Assembly (NCBI GenBank): GCA_965203835.1
Contig: OZ241919.1
Span: 3,472,001-3,536,000 of the forward strand
Source: CBDCFV01 sp965203835
GTDB lineage: Bacteria > Chloroflexota > Dehalococcoidia > Lucifugimonadales > UBA3495
DNA: 64,000 nt
Direction: 5' to 3'
Below, piece after piece: positions 34,822-43,902 of this stretch. The position numbers and the translations under genes are program-made. Each line of letters starts with the position of its first letter. Within the stretch, counting starts at the first letter, position 1. The notes under the pieces were generated by a model. The model did not search any database. It was not told where the DNA came from and worked only from the letters and a program-made list of their open reading frames with translations.

Positions 34822-35139
34822 CTACGCGCCAGTAGAGGCCACGGCAAATCCCGTTTTGCAAAAAAGCGCGTCTGCCCCGATTGGCACGATGTGGACACCG
34901 TTGTCCTTCAAGTAGTCGCGGATGTTGCAGAGTTGTTCCATCCCATCGAGTTGTAGTTCTACCGCCTCTCCCAACTCTTCTTGCACTTGTTCCAGCGAGT
35001 CTGAATGTGCCGCTGTCCCCAGCTCCAAGCATTCCCCAACCCACTGATCATCTTCTTTTTGAAAGTCAAAGGTGAGGTGGAACACGTAGTCAGGAAGGCC
35101 TTGGGAGGCCCGGTGAATTACTGTTACGGTGTCTCGCAC
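34822..35139 (-). CDS. HicB-like antitoxin-family protein, orphan
   Basis: 105 residues. Residues 21-60 (FHLTFDFQKEDDQWVGECLE, then LGTAAHSDSLEQV) match the HicB RNase-H-like fold, in which a short beta sheet is followed by a helix. There is no C-terminal DNA-binding domain and no HicA toxin gene on either side. The start is GTG 35139 with GGAGGGG five bases upstream. It could be a solitary HicB paralog with a non-toxin-antitoxin role. Confidence 0.7.
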   Translation of the reverse strand: MRDTVTVIHRASQGLPDYVFHLTFDFQKEDDQWVGECLELGTAAHSDSLEQVQEELGEAVELQLDGMEQLCNIRDYLKDNGVHIVPIGADALFCKTGFAVASTGA

Positions 35140-35242
35140 GGCATCCCCTCCAGCATAGAGACGGGGGCCTCAATCTGGGAGATTGCTGCCCATCAGAGTT
35201 CCTTTCCGGTGAATTATAGCATTGGATGTCGTTTCCGATGCC

Positions 35243-36139
35243 TCACCGCCTCAGTATGGGATACCCCTCCAGGTAGTCCATCTGGACCAGTTCCACTCTG
35301 GGCGCTTGGCGGGCAAGCTCATGCTCGATTGGCTCCATGTCGGTGGGGCTGGTCACCGGCGGGTTCCAATTATCGTGGTGGCCCAATACGATACGCTTGG
35401 GGCGCAAAATGTCGGCCTCGCGGGCGACGAACTGGGCCAGCGTGCCCTGGATGGGTTCGCCGTCAATGTTGCCTCTCCCGGCGGCGGCGAGGAGCGCCAC
35501 GTCGGGCCGCAGGTCTCGCAGGATTCCTGTCCAGTGGCCCGAGGTGTCTTTCCACAATATGCTGCCGTAGGGAGTCTCGATGAAGTAGGCCAACGCGCCG
35601 CCCTCTCCGCGAGGTTGTTGTAGGCACTCGGAGCGGTGGGCCTCGGCCTGCGCCATTCCTGGGTCGGCAGATGCGGCGCGCTGGGCCGCCCGCGCATCCA
35701 GATTAGCCTGCCGCTCCTGTAATGTAAGGCCCAGGTCACCCACGCATACTTCACCCGATGCGCCGGCGGTGCTCCAGATGCACGAGTGCTGGCTGGGAAA
35801 CACCCGCACGGAGACGGTGTCCGATAGCCGGACCCGTTCTCCCCCGGCGACGGCAACCAACTGTTCGTCCGGCACTTCCTCCATTTCCATCAGCCGGACG
35901 GACTCGTGGGAGCCGATTATGGCGGCCCCGGTCTGGTGGGCGATTCTCTCGGCCCCCCAGAGATGGTCGAAGTGTGAGTGCCCCACCAGCACATAGTCGG
36001 CGCGTTGCACGTCAGCCACCCGCATTCCCACATCGGGCGCCAAGGGGTTACGGTCAATGTAAGCGTCAAGGAAAATGACAAGATCATCCACGGTCAACCG
36101 GTAGGTGGATACGCCCAGCCAGTCCAGCGACACACTCAT
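35243..36139 (-). CDS. Metallo-beta-lactamase-fold hydrolase
   Basis: 298 residues. The metal motif HSHFDHLWG is near residue 54, with further ligands expected in SQHSC and LGHHDNWNPP. N-terminal SLDWLGVSTYRL resembles the UlaG/YycJ-like branch that hydrolyses lactones or phosphodiesters. No signal peptide. Function cannot be narrowed from context: it lies between the HicB-like gene and a divergent MFS carrier. Confidence 0.88.
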   Translation of the reverse strand: MSVSLDWLGVSTYRLTVDDLVIFLDAYIDRNPLAPDVGMRVADVQRADYVLVGHSHFDHLWGAERIAHQTGAAIIGSHESVRLMEMEEVPDEQLVAVAGGERVRLSDTVSVRVFPSQHSCIWSTAGASGEVCVGDLGLTLQERQANLDARAAQRAASADPGMAQAEAHRSECLQQPRGEGGALAYFIETPYGSILWKDTSGHWTGILRDLRPDVALLAAAGRGNIDGEPIQGTLAQFVAREADILRPKRIVLGHHDNWNPPVTSPTDMEPIEHELARQAPRVELVQMDYLEGYPILRR

Positions 36140-36281
36140 CTTATTCCTCCAAGTTCATATTTGGTTGCCAAGCGTTGGTCTATTTGCGATAAACTTCTGA
36201 AACAAATATCGCTTATCATAATATACTTAAAGCCTGTACGACACCTCAGGAGCAGTCTGCCCAAATGAAGGCGGTCCCGGC

Positions 36282-37640
36282 ATGACAGCCACCGGCCTCA
36301 TGATCCTGATTTCAGGGCTCTTGCTCATTGGCATTGGCAGTATGCCCCAAGTTGCTGTCGGGGCGCGCAAAGCCAGGGGCGTCTATTTCGGTTGGTGGGT
36401 GCTGGTGTCAACCTTCCTGCTGGGGGTAATCTCCGGCGGAATATTCTCCCACAGCAACGGCATCTTCTTCGGCCCCATCAAGGAGGACTTGCGCCTCAGC
36501 AGCACCCAGACTTCCCTGATATTCAGCTTGGCCCGCGCCGAGGGCAGCGTCGCCGGGCCTATAGTGGGCCCATTGGTAGACCGGTTCGGCTCCCAGCCAA
36601 TGATCATCATCGGGGGAATCATCGCAGGCTTGGGGTTCATTGCCCTTCACTGGGTCCACGGCTACCTGTTGTTCGTCGTAATTTTCATTGGCTTGGTGTC
36701 CACTGGAAAAAGCGCCGGGTTGGGCCAGGTCTTGTTGAGCGCGGTAAACCGCTGGTTTATCCGCCGCCGGTCCCTGGCCATGTCAATCTGTATAACCGGC
36801 TTCTCGTCCGGCGGCGCGGTGCTCCTGCCGCTGGTCACCATCGGCGTCCACACCATCGGCTGGCGCGACGTAATGCTCTACTCAGGGATATTCATGTGCC
36901 TGATCGTGCTGCCGTTGGCCGCCATCATTCGCCATTCCCCCGAGAGAATGGGGCTGGAGCCCGACGGTGTCAAACCCGGTAGTTCGCCCGCGTCAACCCA
37001 GGGTGCAACGCAACCGGCCCGTGACACTTCCGGGGATTTTACCGTCGCCCAGGCCCTCAGGACTCAAGCGTTCTGGATTTTGTCGGCGGGGACCATCATG
37101 CGGATCACCCTCTGGGGAGCGATCTCCATCCACGCGGTGGAGATGATGGTGTGGAAAGGGATGGGCCAGGAAACTGCCGGGCTGATGTTCTCCTTGATGT
37201 TCTTCCTGTCGATACCAATGCGTATCGGGGCCGGTGTGTTGGGAGACCGGATGCCTATCCAGCCGTTGATGTGCGGCGGCATGATGGCAGCCGGCTTGGC
37301 CACACTGTCATTGCTTGTCATCGAAGGGAACATAGGTATTTACCTCTTCGTCTTCCTGATGGCGGTGGAGCAGGGTGGAAGCACCCTGAACTGGGTTGCG
37401 CTTGGCAACTTTTTCGGACGCTCCAGCTTCGGCACCCTGATGGGCATGATGAGCTTCTGCTTCAACATGGGAATGCTGGTCTCCCCCATCTACGCAGGCT
37501 GGATCGTTGACCAGACCCACAGCTACACCCTGGTGCTGCTCACCTTTATCCCGGTGTACATGGCCAGCGGCGGGCTGTTCCTGTTAGCCAGGAAGCCCTC
37601 CCTTCCTCGCGCTGCGGTCCCCACTGCCGCGGCCGCTTAA
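36282..37640 (+). CDS. MFS transporter, monocarboxylate/oxalate-formate antiporter-like
   Basis: 452 residues with 12 predicted helices. Helix 1 starts at GVYFGWWVLVSTFLLG after an extra N-terminal hydrophobic segment (residues 5-25). SLARAEGSVAGPIVGPLVDRFGSQP contains motif A. It resembles OFA/MCT-type carriers for organic acids. ATG 36282 lacks a strong ribosome site, and a downstream start before GVYFGWW is possible. It converges with the von Willebrand A gene, separated by two strong hairpins. Confidence 0.88.
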   Translation: MTATGLMILISGLLLIGIGSMPQVAVGARKARGVYFGWWVLVSTFLLGVISGGIFSHSNGIFFGPIKEDLRLSSTQTSLIFSLARAEGSVAGPIVGPLVDRFGSQPMIIIGGIIAGLGFIALHWVHGYLLFVVIFIGLVSTGKSAGLGQVLLSAVNRWFIRRRSLAMSICITGFSSGGAVLLPLVTIGVHTIGWRDVMLYSGIFMCLIVLPLAAIIRHSPERMGLEPDGVKPGSSPASTQGATQPARDTSGDFTVAQALRTQAFWILSAGTIMRITLWGAISIHAVEMMVWKGMGQETAGLMFSLMFFLSIPMRIGAGVLGDRMPIQPLMCGGMMAAGLATLSLLVIEGNIGIYLFVFLMAVEQGGSTLNWVALGNFFGRSSFGTLMGMMSFCFNMGMLVSPIYAGWIVDQTHSYTLVLLTFIPVYMASGGLFLLARKPSLPRAAVPTAAAA

Positions 37641-37668
37641 TCAGACCCTTTGGCGGTAAACGTGAAAT

Positions 37669-37698
37669 CGGGCCGGGACTCTCAATAGTCCCGGCCCG
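37669..37698. terminator. Strong hairpin between convergent genes
   Basis: Perfect 12-base stem CGGGCCGGGACT / AGTCCCGGCCCG with a six-base loop. No clear U tract on either strand, so its role as terminator is probable but not certain. Confidence 0.55.
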
Positions 37699-37711
37699 GC
37701 AACGATGGGTA

Positions 37712-37744
37712 AAGCCGCCGCAGGGTCGAATCCTGCGGCGGCTT
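37712..37744. terminator. Bidirectional terminator hairpin between convergent genes
   Basis: Perfect 13-base stem AAGCCGCCGCAGG / CCTGCGGCGGCTT with a seven-base loop, 13 bases downstream of the von Willebrand A gene's stop codon. Together with the preceding hairpin it should block read-through from both sides. Confidence 0.7.
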
Positions 37745-37757
37745 GGCTGTATTAAAA

Positions 37758-39578
37758 TTACTGGCTGGCTGACTGCGCCTTTATCAACTGGGTCCGCGCC
37801 GCCAGTTCGGCAAACTCCGCAACGTTAAGGTCTCCGGGCAGAAGTTGCCGTACCCGGCGCGCCTCGTCCACCACGTCATCCAAGCTTCCGTCCTGCGCCC
37901 AGTAGCTCTCTCTCAGTATCTCGGCATACTCGGCTACTACCGCCGCCGACTGGAAACTGGGTGAGGCATCCGTGAACCGTGACGCCAGTTGGTCACGCTG
38001 GATTTCCTTGCTGACCTCGACAACTTCCCTGGTGTCCGCGTCCGTGTCGGGGTTCTGGTAGCGGACGCGCACGGTGCCAACCCTGCCCCAAGCGCCGTCG
38101 TGTAGCTTCAACTCGTACAGCGCGGTGACGCTGTGGTTGGCCCCGATCTCGCCGGCGTCCACCGTGTCATCCCGGAAGTCCTCGTCGGCCACCCGCCGGT
38201 TCTCGTAGCCCAGCAACCGGTAGCGGCTGACCACCTCGGGGTTGAAGTCCACTTGGACTTTGGCGTCCTTGGCGATTACTTGGAGGGTGCCCGTCAGGTC
38301 GTCTACGAAGATACGGCGGGCCTCGCTGAGAGTGTCCACGTAGTAGTAAGCTCCGTCGCCGTCGTTGGCCAGCCGTTCCATCAGCACATCGTTGAAGTTG
38401 CCCATGCCGAAGCCTACGGTGGTCAACGTTACTCCATTATCCACGGATTTTTGTATCCGCTCCAGTATTGCGTCGGCGCCGGTCTCTCCCACGTTGGCGA
38501 CCCCGTCGGAAAGCAGGACAACGCGGGTGATCCGGTCCGGGTCCAGTTCATCCTGAGCCATGTCATACGCCAGCCGCAGCCCCTCCTCGACGTAGGTGGA
38601 CCCGCCGGCCCGCAGTTCGTAGATTGCCCGCATGATGTTTGCCTTGTCCTGCCCGCTGGTAGGTTCCAACAGCACCGAGCCGCGGGAGCCGTAAACCACG
38701 ATGCCAACTTTGTCCGTAGGCCTGAGTTCCTCCACCAAGAGCGACAGTGACCTCTGCACCAGTCCCAACCGGTCTTCACGTCCCATGGAGCCGGATACGT
38801 CTATGGTGAATATGAGGGTCGCGTCTTTCCGTTGATGGCTTGCCACCGACTTGCCCTGGATGCCCACCCGCATCAGCCAGTGGTTCTCGCCCCCGAACCG
38901 GGAAGGCGACCCTTCCAGATGCACCGCGAAAGCCCGTTCATGGGGCCTTGGATACCCGTGATTGAAGAAGTTCACGAACTCCTCCACCCGCACCGAGTCC
39001 GGGTCCGGCAGGTTGCCGTCCTGTATGAACCGGCGCGCCACCGTATAGGACGCGGTATCCACGTCGATGGCGAAGGTGGACAGGTGGTCGTCCTCCGTGT
39101 CTACGAAGGGATTGACGCCGTGATGCTTGAAAAAGGTCGAGTCGTATGGTTTGGCGTTTACCGTCGCCGAACCGCCCACAGCGTTAAAACCCTGGGGTTG
39201 GCCCTGGTCCACTACGACCTGTTTCTGCACTGTGACTTCCTTCACCGGTTGACCCGGCGAGGCGGGCGCCGCCGTCGCGCTTTCGCGGACAACTTCCACC
39301 TCCTTGACCACCTCTTTCTCCACTACCACCGGCTTTTCAACTTCCTCGGCCATCTCTTCAGCCATGGCCATCTCTTCAGCCATGGCCATCTCTTCAGCCA
39401 TGGCCATCTCTTCAGCCATTTCCCTTTCCACCACCACTGGCTTCTCTACTTCCTTGACCACCTCCTTCTCTACCACAACCGGCTCGGCCGGCGCAGCGCG
39501 GCCCCCGCACGCCGCCAGGACCATGACCATGACTGCCACCGAAAAGAATAGTGCGAACCTCCCTAACCTCCGGACCAT
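37758..39578 (-). CDS. von Willebrand factor A domain lipoprotein (YfbK-like)
   Basis: 606 residues. Lipoprotein signal with LAAC lipobox (Cys24), so it is anchored outside the cytoplasmic membrane after Lgt processing. Residues 30-115 are a low-complexity linker of VVVEKEVVKEVEKP and MAEEMA repeats. YfbK-type domain: DDHLSTFAIDVDTASYT, then the VWA domain with MIDAS TIDVSGSMG (DxSxS), SGQDKANI and LLSDGVANVGE, and a C-terminal conserved region. Members bind metal and probably proteins at the cell surface. It is transcribed divergently from the helix-turn-helix/TPR gene. Confidence 0.92.
   Translation of the reverse strand: MVRRLGRFALFFSVAVMVMVLAACGGRAAPAEPVVVEKEVVKEVEKPVVVEREMAEEMAMAEEMAMAEEMAMAEEMAEEVEKPVVVEKEVVKEVEVVRESATAAPASPGQPVKEVTVQKQVVVDQGQPQGFNAVGGSATVNAKPYDSTFFKHHGVNPFVDTEDDHLSTFAIDVDTASYTVARRFIQDGNLPDPDSVRVEEFVNFFNHGYPRPHERAFAVHLEGSPSRFGGENHWLMRVGIQGKSVASHQRKDATLIFTIDVSGSMGREDRLGLVQRSLSLLVEELRPTDKVGIVVYGSRGSVLLEPTSGQDKANIMRAIYELRAGGSTYVEEGLRLAYDMAQDELDPDRITRVVLLSDGVANVGETGADAILERIQKSVDNGVTLTTVGFGMGNFNDVLMERLANDGDGAYYYVDTLSEARRIFVDDLTGTLQVIAKDAKVQVDFNPEVVSRYRLLGYENRRVADEDFRDDTVDAGEIGANHSVTALYELKLHDGAWGRVGTVRVRYQNPDTDADTREVVEVSKEIQRDQLASRFTDASPSFQSAAVVAEYAEILRESYWAQDGSLDDVVDEARRVRQLLPGDLNVAEFAELAARTQLIKAQSASQ
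39348..39420. repeat. 18-base minisatellite in the lipoprotein linker
   Basis: Three identical copies of GCCATGGCCATCTCTTCA (39361-39414) plus partial copies at both ends. On the minus strand they encode MAEEMA repeats. The copy number could vary between strains. Confidence 0.85.
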
Positions 39579-39685
39579 GGTGCAACTCCTTGCGTGGCCC
39601 TTGCGGCCACCTTGTTATTTTTTTGCCGGCAGGCCCTGATTGGTCAAGACCGCCCGGCAACGTGCATCCAGCATGAGGGAGAATC

Positions 39686-39727
39686 GTGTACACTCGACAC
39701 TACACTTGTGTCACATTCGGTGTTCAC
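39686..39727. promoter_or_regulatory. Possible operator cluster between the lipoprotein and helix-turn-helix/TPR genes
   Basis: GTGTACAC (39686-39693), GTGTCAC (39708-39714) and GTGTTCAC (39720-39727) are three near-palindromic sites within 42 bases, just before the TTG start at 39749. They may be autoregulatory sites of the helix-turn-helix protein. Confidence 0.35.
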
Positions 39728-39748
39728 TGCGTGCCGGAGATGTAACAC

Positions 39749-41689
39749 TTGGCGACTTTCTCCGAGCTTTTGACCGATTACATGACCCGTACCGGCATCG
39801 GCGACGCCGACCTTGCCCGCCGGATCGGGGTCAACCGGCTCACCCTCGTCCGCTGGAAGGAGGGGGTCACCAACCGTCCTCGTTACCGGGAGGACGTGGT
39901 GAAGTGCGCTGAAGTCCTGCGCTTGACCGCCGAAGAAGGCGATGAGCTGCTGCTGTCGGCTGGGTTCTACCCGGACAACCCCGCCGCGTCCGCGGGGCCG
40001 CCCGCACCGGTCCCGGTTGAAGCAGAACTTCTTCCCGCGCCCGTCGAAGCGGCGCAGCCTCCGGCTTTGTCTGTGACCACGCTTGCGGGACGTTTACGCC
40101 AGCAACCCAGCTTGCGGATCGCAATGGCCGTTGTCGTGGCGGTGGCAGTGTTATGCGGCGTGGGCGCGGCGGTGGCCTTTCTGGCTTTCGGGTCGTCCCA
40201 CCCCGTTGCTGCCGACGGTGAGTCCCTCATAGTGATGGCTCCTTTCGCCAACTACACTGGCGGGCAGCAGGGCTTCAATGTGCGGGGTCGGATTCGGGAC
40301 GAAATCGACCGCGAAATGCAGACCGCCGGGGTCGTCGGGGTCAGGACCGTGGAGTGGCCCGACGCTATAGCCAGCGAGTCTGCCGCCCGGGATGCGGGGC
40401 GCCGCGCCAAGGCCGCCATCGTAATCTGGGGCGAATACGACAGCGGCAGGGCTATGGCGGCCCTCACCGTACCCTTCGCCACCGGGCTGCGCCACCATCA
40501 GCAGGTCGTTGACATAACATCTTCCCCCGCTGAACTGCCGGCGACTATCAACATAGACTTGACCGGCGAAGTCCGCGCCCTTGCGCTATTGACCCTGGGC
40601 CAGCTCTACTTGGAACAGGACAGGCCCGATGAAGCCAAGACCGTGCTGATTCAAGCCTTGGCAAGGCCGCCGGTGGACCCGGGGGCGATGGTCAGTTTGA
40701 AGTACCGTCTGGGTGTGGCGTACCAGAGCGGCGAGCTGGCGGACCTGGACGAGTCGATCTTGTTGTTTTCTCAAGTTTTGGAAGTCCTGCCCCGGTCTGT
40801 GGATGCCTACAACAGCCGCGCTGTGGCTTACTTGGAGCGTGGGCGAACGGGAGACGTTGGCCGCGCGATAGATGACCTGACCAGCGCCATGACCATAGCG
40901 CCTCAGAAGCCTGCACCGTACCTCAACCGCGCGGTCGCCTACATCGAACGTGGAAGGTCCGAAGACGCGGTTCTGGCCATCAACGATCTCGACCGTGCCA
41001 TCGCGTTGGACCCGGATGCCGCGGGCGCCTACGTCAACCGTGCGGTGGCGTACCTCCAGAGAAATGATCCCGGAGATGTGGAGCGAGCCTTCGATGACTT
41101 GGAGCAAGCCATCGACATTCAACCCGGCTTGGCCCCCGCTTACCTCAACCGCGGCAATGCCTACGTGCAGCGGGAACAGGAGGGCGACCTTGCTCTTGCG
41201 GCTGAAGAATTTACCCGCACCATTGAGTTGGAACCCGATTCACCGATGGCGTTCTTCAACAGGGGTCTCGTATATTCGGCGCTCGGCGACTGGGACAGGT
41301 CCACGGCAGACCTGCGCCGTGCACAGGAGTTGGACGCGGAAAATGCCGCATTCAACAACACTCTTTGCTGGCAATTGGGCATACAGCAGTTGCCCGAATC
41401 GGCGTTGCCCTACTGCAACCTGGCGGTCGACTCAGACCCCGACGGACAGGCGCGGGACAGCCGCGGCGTGGTCTATGCCGTAATGGGCAGGAATGCCGAA
41501 GCCATAGCCGACTTCGAAGCGTTCCTGGTTTGGGTGGATAGGTCTACCAAGGACAGTTGCGCTGACCGGTACTATGACAGCCGGTATACTTGGATAAAAG
41601 ACTTGCGGGCCGGTCGAAACCCATTCGATACCGTAACCCTTCTGGATATGCGGGCCAGGCCGGTGACCGCCAGTTCAGCCCCCTGTTAG
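39749..41689 (+). CDS. Helix-turn-helix / transmembrane / TPR protein
   Basis: 646 residues. Residues 1-70 form an XRE-like helix-turn-helix (GDADLARRIGVNRLTLVRWKEG). A proline-rich linker follows, then one transmembrane helix (about 123-147). Residues 155-260 are a FlgO/TolB-like domain (VMAPFANYTGG, IVIWGEYDSG). Residues 270-600 hold at least seven TPR-like repeats with signature AYLNRAVAYxxRG. The DNA-binding part is cytoplasmic and the TPRs outside, suggesting a membrane-bound sensor-regulator. Start TTG 39749 follows GGAGATG. Confidence 0.85.
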   Translation: MATFSELLTDYMTRTGIGDADLARRIGVNRLTLVRWKEGVTNRPRYREDVVKCAEVLRLTAEEGDELLLSAGFYPDNPAASAGPPAPVPVEAELLPAPVEAAQPPALSVTTLAGRLRQQPSLRIAMAVVVAVAVLCGVGAAVAFLAFGSSHPVAADGESLIVMAPFANYTGGQQGFNVRGRIRDEIDREMQTAGVVGVRTVEWPDAIASESAARDAGRRAKAAIVIWGEYDSGRAMAALTVPFATGLRHHQQVVDITSSPAELPATINIDLTGEVRALALLTLGQLYLEQDRPDEAKTVLIQALARPPVDPGAMVSLKYRLGVAYQSGELADLDESILLFSQVLEVLPRSVDAYNSRAVAYLERGRTGDVGRAIDDLTSAMTIAPQKPAPYLNRAVAYIERGRSEDAVLAINDLDRAIALDPDAAGAYVNRAVAYLQRNDPGDVERAFDDLEQAIDIQPGLAPAYLNRGNAYVQREQEGDLALAAEEFTRTIELEPDSPMAFFNRGLVYSALGDWDRSTADLRRAQELDAENAAFNNTLCWQLGIQQLPESALPYCNLAVDSDPDGQARDSRGVVYAVMGRNAEAIADFEAFLVWVDRSTKDSCADRYYDSRYTWIKDLRAGRNPFDTVTLLDMRARPVTASSAPC

Positions 41690-41770
41690 ACGGGTTTTGG
41701 CGGACATTCTCGTTGTATCTCAGGTCGTAGCACTTCGAAATTATCTTAAAACTCGTCAGAGTGCCCACCC

Positions 41771-41799
41771 CGTCATTCCCGCGCAGGCGGGAATCCATC
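41771..41799. repeat. Dispersed palindromic repeat, copy 7
   Basis: CGTCATTCCCGCG, CAG, GCGGGAATCCATC. It lies between the convergent TPR and msrA genes. Confidence 0.85.
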
Positions 41800-41856
41800 G
41801 ACCCTAGTCAGTGACGAGGTGTTGTCAGGAGAATCAGTCGATTCTGAGATAGTTTC

Positions 41857-42399
41857 TTAGCGAAGCTTCGAGGAAAACTTCTGCCGGACCTTGATAATCT
41901 TGGGGTCGATGACTATCCGGCAGTACATGCTTCCCGCATTGTTCTGGTAGAACAGTTGATGCGCATCTTCCGCCGCATAGAATGCTTCGAACGGCGCAAG
42001 CTGGGTTACCACCGGGCCGTTTTCGGTCCCTGCCTCATCCAATGCCTTGATGAATTTCGTCGCTTCGTCCCTCTGGGACTCGGTGGTGTAGAGAATCACC
42101 GAACGGTACTGTGTGCCCCGGTCGGCTCCCTGGCGGTTAAGGGTGGTGGGGTCATGGGTGGCGAAAAACACCTCCAGTATCTCCGGGAAGGTGATTTTGC
42201 CGGTGTCGAATTCCACCTTGACCACCTCGGCATGTCCGGTCTTCTCGCTGCAGACCTGATAGTAGGTGGGATTTACCGTGTGACCGCCGGAATACCCGGA
42301 AGTGACCGCTGTTACCCCCTTTATCTCGTTGAAAACGGCCTCAACGCACCAGAAGCATCCGCCGCCCAGTACTGCAACCTCTATATTTTCTTCAGACAC
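41857..42399 (-). CDS. msrA: Peptide-methionine (S)-S-oxide reductase
   Basis: 180 residues. Repairs oxidised methionine in proteins using thioredoxin. The catalytic motif GGGCFWCVEA is near residues 13-22, with GYSGG and the TGHAEVV signature also present. Start GTG 42399 behind GGGAGATAAG. No msrB is fused or adjacent. Confidence 0.96.
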   Translation of the reverse strand: MSEENIEVAVLGGGCFWCVEAVFNEIKGVTAVTSGYSGGHTVNPTYYQVCSEKTGHAEVVKVEFDTGKITFPEILEVFFATHDPTTLNRQGADRGTQYRSVILYTTESQRDEATKFIKALDEAGTENGPVVTQLAPFEAFYAAEDAHQLFYQNNAGSMYCRIVIDPKIIKVRQKFSSKLR

Positions 42400-42597
42400 C
42401 TTATCTCCCTCCCTGTCCCAATATCCCCGTCATCTCCCCAACAGCCCCCGGGTTATCCAGATTCTACAACATATCCGGCGCCCGCTCGGCATCAGCAATA
42501 AACTCGGCCGGTGATGTGTCGGTTGCTGAAGAGTTTGCAAAAAAGGACATCAACCCTCAGTATGTAGCAAGCCGCTACCGATAGGAGGTTTCGTGGC

Positions 42598-43878
42598 ATG
42601 AAACTCGAGTTGCGCCGCCGTGCCAAATCCCCTTCGCAAAAGGAATCAAGCAAAGACGGCCGCGTCACAGCGGCCGAAATGTACCAGGTGCAGGACTCAT
42701 ACGTTCGGTTCAACCAAAAGGACCATATGGGCTCGCAGATGGTCTGGGACGCCTATTACAAGGCTGAAAGAGACAAATTGAAGGACAAGCAGCGACTGCT
42801 GATGGACAAGGGGCGTGTCGGATTTGAGGCGACTGCCTGGGGCCTTGACTCCGCCGCTGATTCCCTGCTGTACCTGATGGGCTTCTCCAAGAACCAATCG
42901 GATGCCAAGGCCAATGCATGGCAATCGGACTTGGAGCCTGCGCCGACGGGCCGGCCGGAGACCACCCCCGAAGAAGCCTCGCAAATCGTGCGAAAGGCCG
43001 CTCAACTCCTGGGAGCGGACCAGGTCGGCTTTGCTGAACTGGACCGCCGCTGGGTGTATTCCCATTACTTCGATGCGGAGACAAAGGAAGCCTACCCCAT
43101 CAAGTTTTCCGACGAACCCGGGTACGAGCAACACTCCCAGCCCATTCGGCTTGAAGATGGGACCCGGGTTATCCCCAAGGAGATGAAATACGTGGTGGTG
43201 ATGCTCCACGAGTGGGGAAAGGACCTGGACGGCACGGAGCACGCACCGACCCTTCTTACCGAGGGACTCAGCACACTGGCGTATGCTCGAATGGCGCCGA
43301 CCCTGTGGATGGTCGCCGAGTTCATAAGGGGACTGGGCTACAACGCCATACCGGCGGCCAATGACACCGCCCTCAGCATCCCGCTGGCCGTCGACGCCGG
43401 TCTCGGCCAGCTCGGAAGACACGGACTGTTGATCAATCCCAAGGTCGGGTCGCGCTGCCGCATCTCCAAGATTTTCACCGACCTTCCCCTGGAGCCGGCC
43501 GGAGCCGTGGACTCCGGCATCACCGAGTTCTGCAACGCATGTCTGAAATGTGTCCCCAAGTGCGGCACGAAGGCCATCACCACGGGCGGACGAAGTTTCG
43601 AACCCTTGGACGAAAGCAATGCGTCCGGAGTGCTCTCCTGGAAGGTGGACGCGAAGAAGTGCATGACCTTCCAGAACCGTGTGGGGAGCACCTGCAGCAC
43701 CTGCGTCCGTCGCTGCGCCTGGACCAAGCCGCCCAGCAGGATGTATGCGATTCCGCGCTTCTTTATCAGGAACTTCCGATGGCGATGGTTGAACAAGACA
43801 TGGGTGTGGCTGGACGACCTGGCGGGAAATGGGAAGTTTGACAAGAAGTCTAATGACTTCTGGATGGATAGCCGTTAG
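42598..43878 (+). CDS. Reductive dehalogenase-like iron-sulfur/corrinoid protein, cytoplasmic type
   Basis: 426 residues. The corrinoid-domain signature GYNAIPAANDTALSIPLAVDAG, then LGQLGRHGLLI and TDLPLEP, matches RdhA. Two [4Fe-4S] motifs follow: C312-x2-C-x2-C-x3-C322 and C355...C366-x2-C-x3-C373. Respiratory RdhA has a Tat signal and a membrane partner RdhB; here the N-terminus is hydrophilic (MKLELRRRAK) and no RdhB gene is adjacent. It is therefore probably soluble, possibly a catabolic dehalogenase or a related reductase. AGGAGG lies nine bases before ATG 42598. Cofactor is expected to be cobalamin; substrate unknown. Confidence 0.85.
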   Translation: MKLELRRRAKSPSQKESSKDGRVTAAEMYQVQDSYVRFNQKDHMGSQMVWDAYYKAERDKLKDKQRLLMDKGRVGFEATAWGLDSAADSLLYLMGFSKNQSDAKANAWQSDLEPAPTGRPETTPEEASQIVRKAAQLLGADQVGFAELDRRWVYSHYFDAETKEAYPIKFSDEPGYEQHSQPIRLEDGTRVIPKEMKYVVVMLHEWGKDLDGTEHAPTLLTEGLSTLAYARMAPTLWMVAEFIRGLGYNAIPAANDTALSIPLAVDAGLGQLGRHGLLINPKVGSRCRISKIFTDLPLEPAGAVDSGITEFCNACLKCVPKCGTKAITTGGRSFEPLDESNASGVLSWKVDAKKCMTFQNRVGSTCSTCVRRCAWTKPPSRMYAIPRFFIRNFRWRWLNKTWVWLDDLAGNGKFDKKSNDFWMDSR

Positions 43879-43902
43879 AACGATGCGGAGGCGGGCAGGC
43901 GC

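Noticed and set aside
39348..39420. CRISPR-like or IS-terminal repeats
   Set aside because: Perfect 18-mers without spacers, translated as MAEEMA within the lipoprotein.
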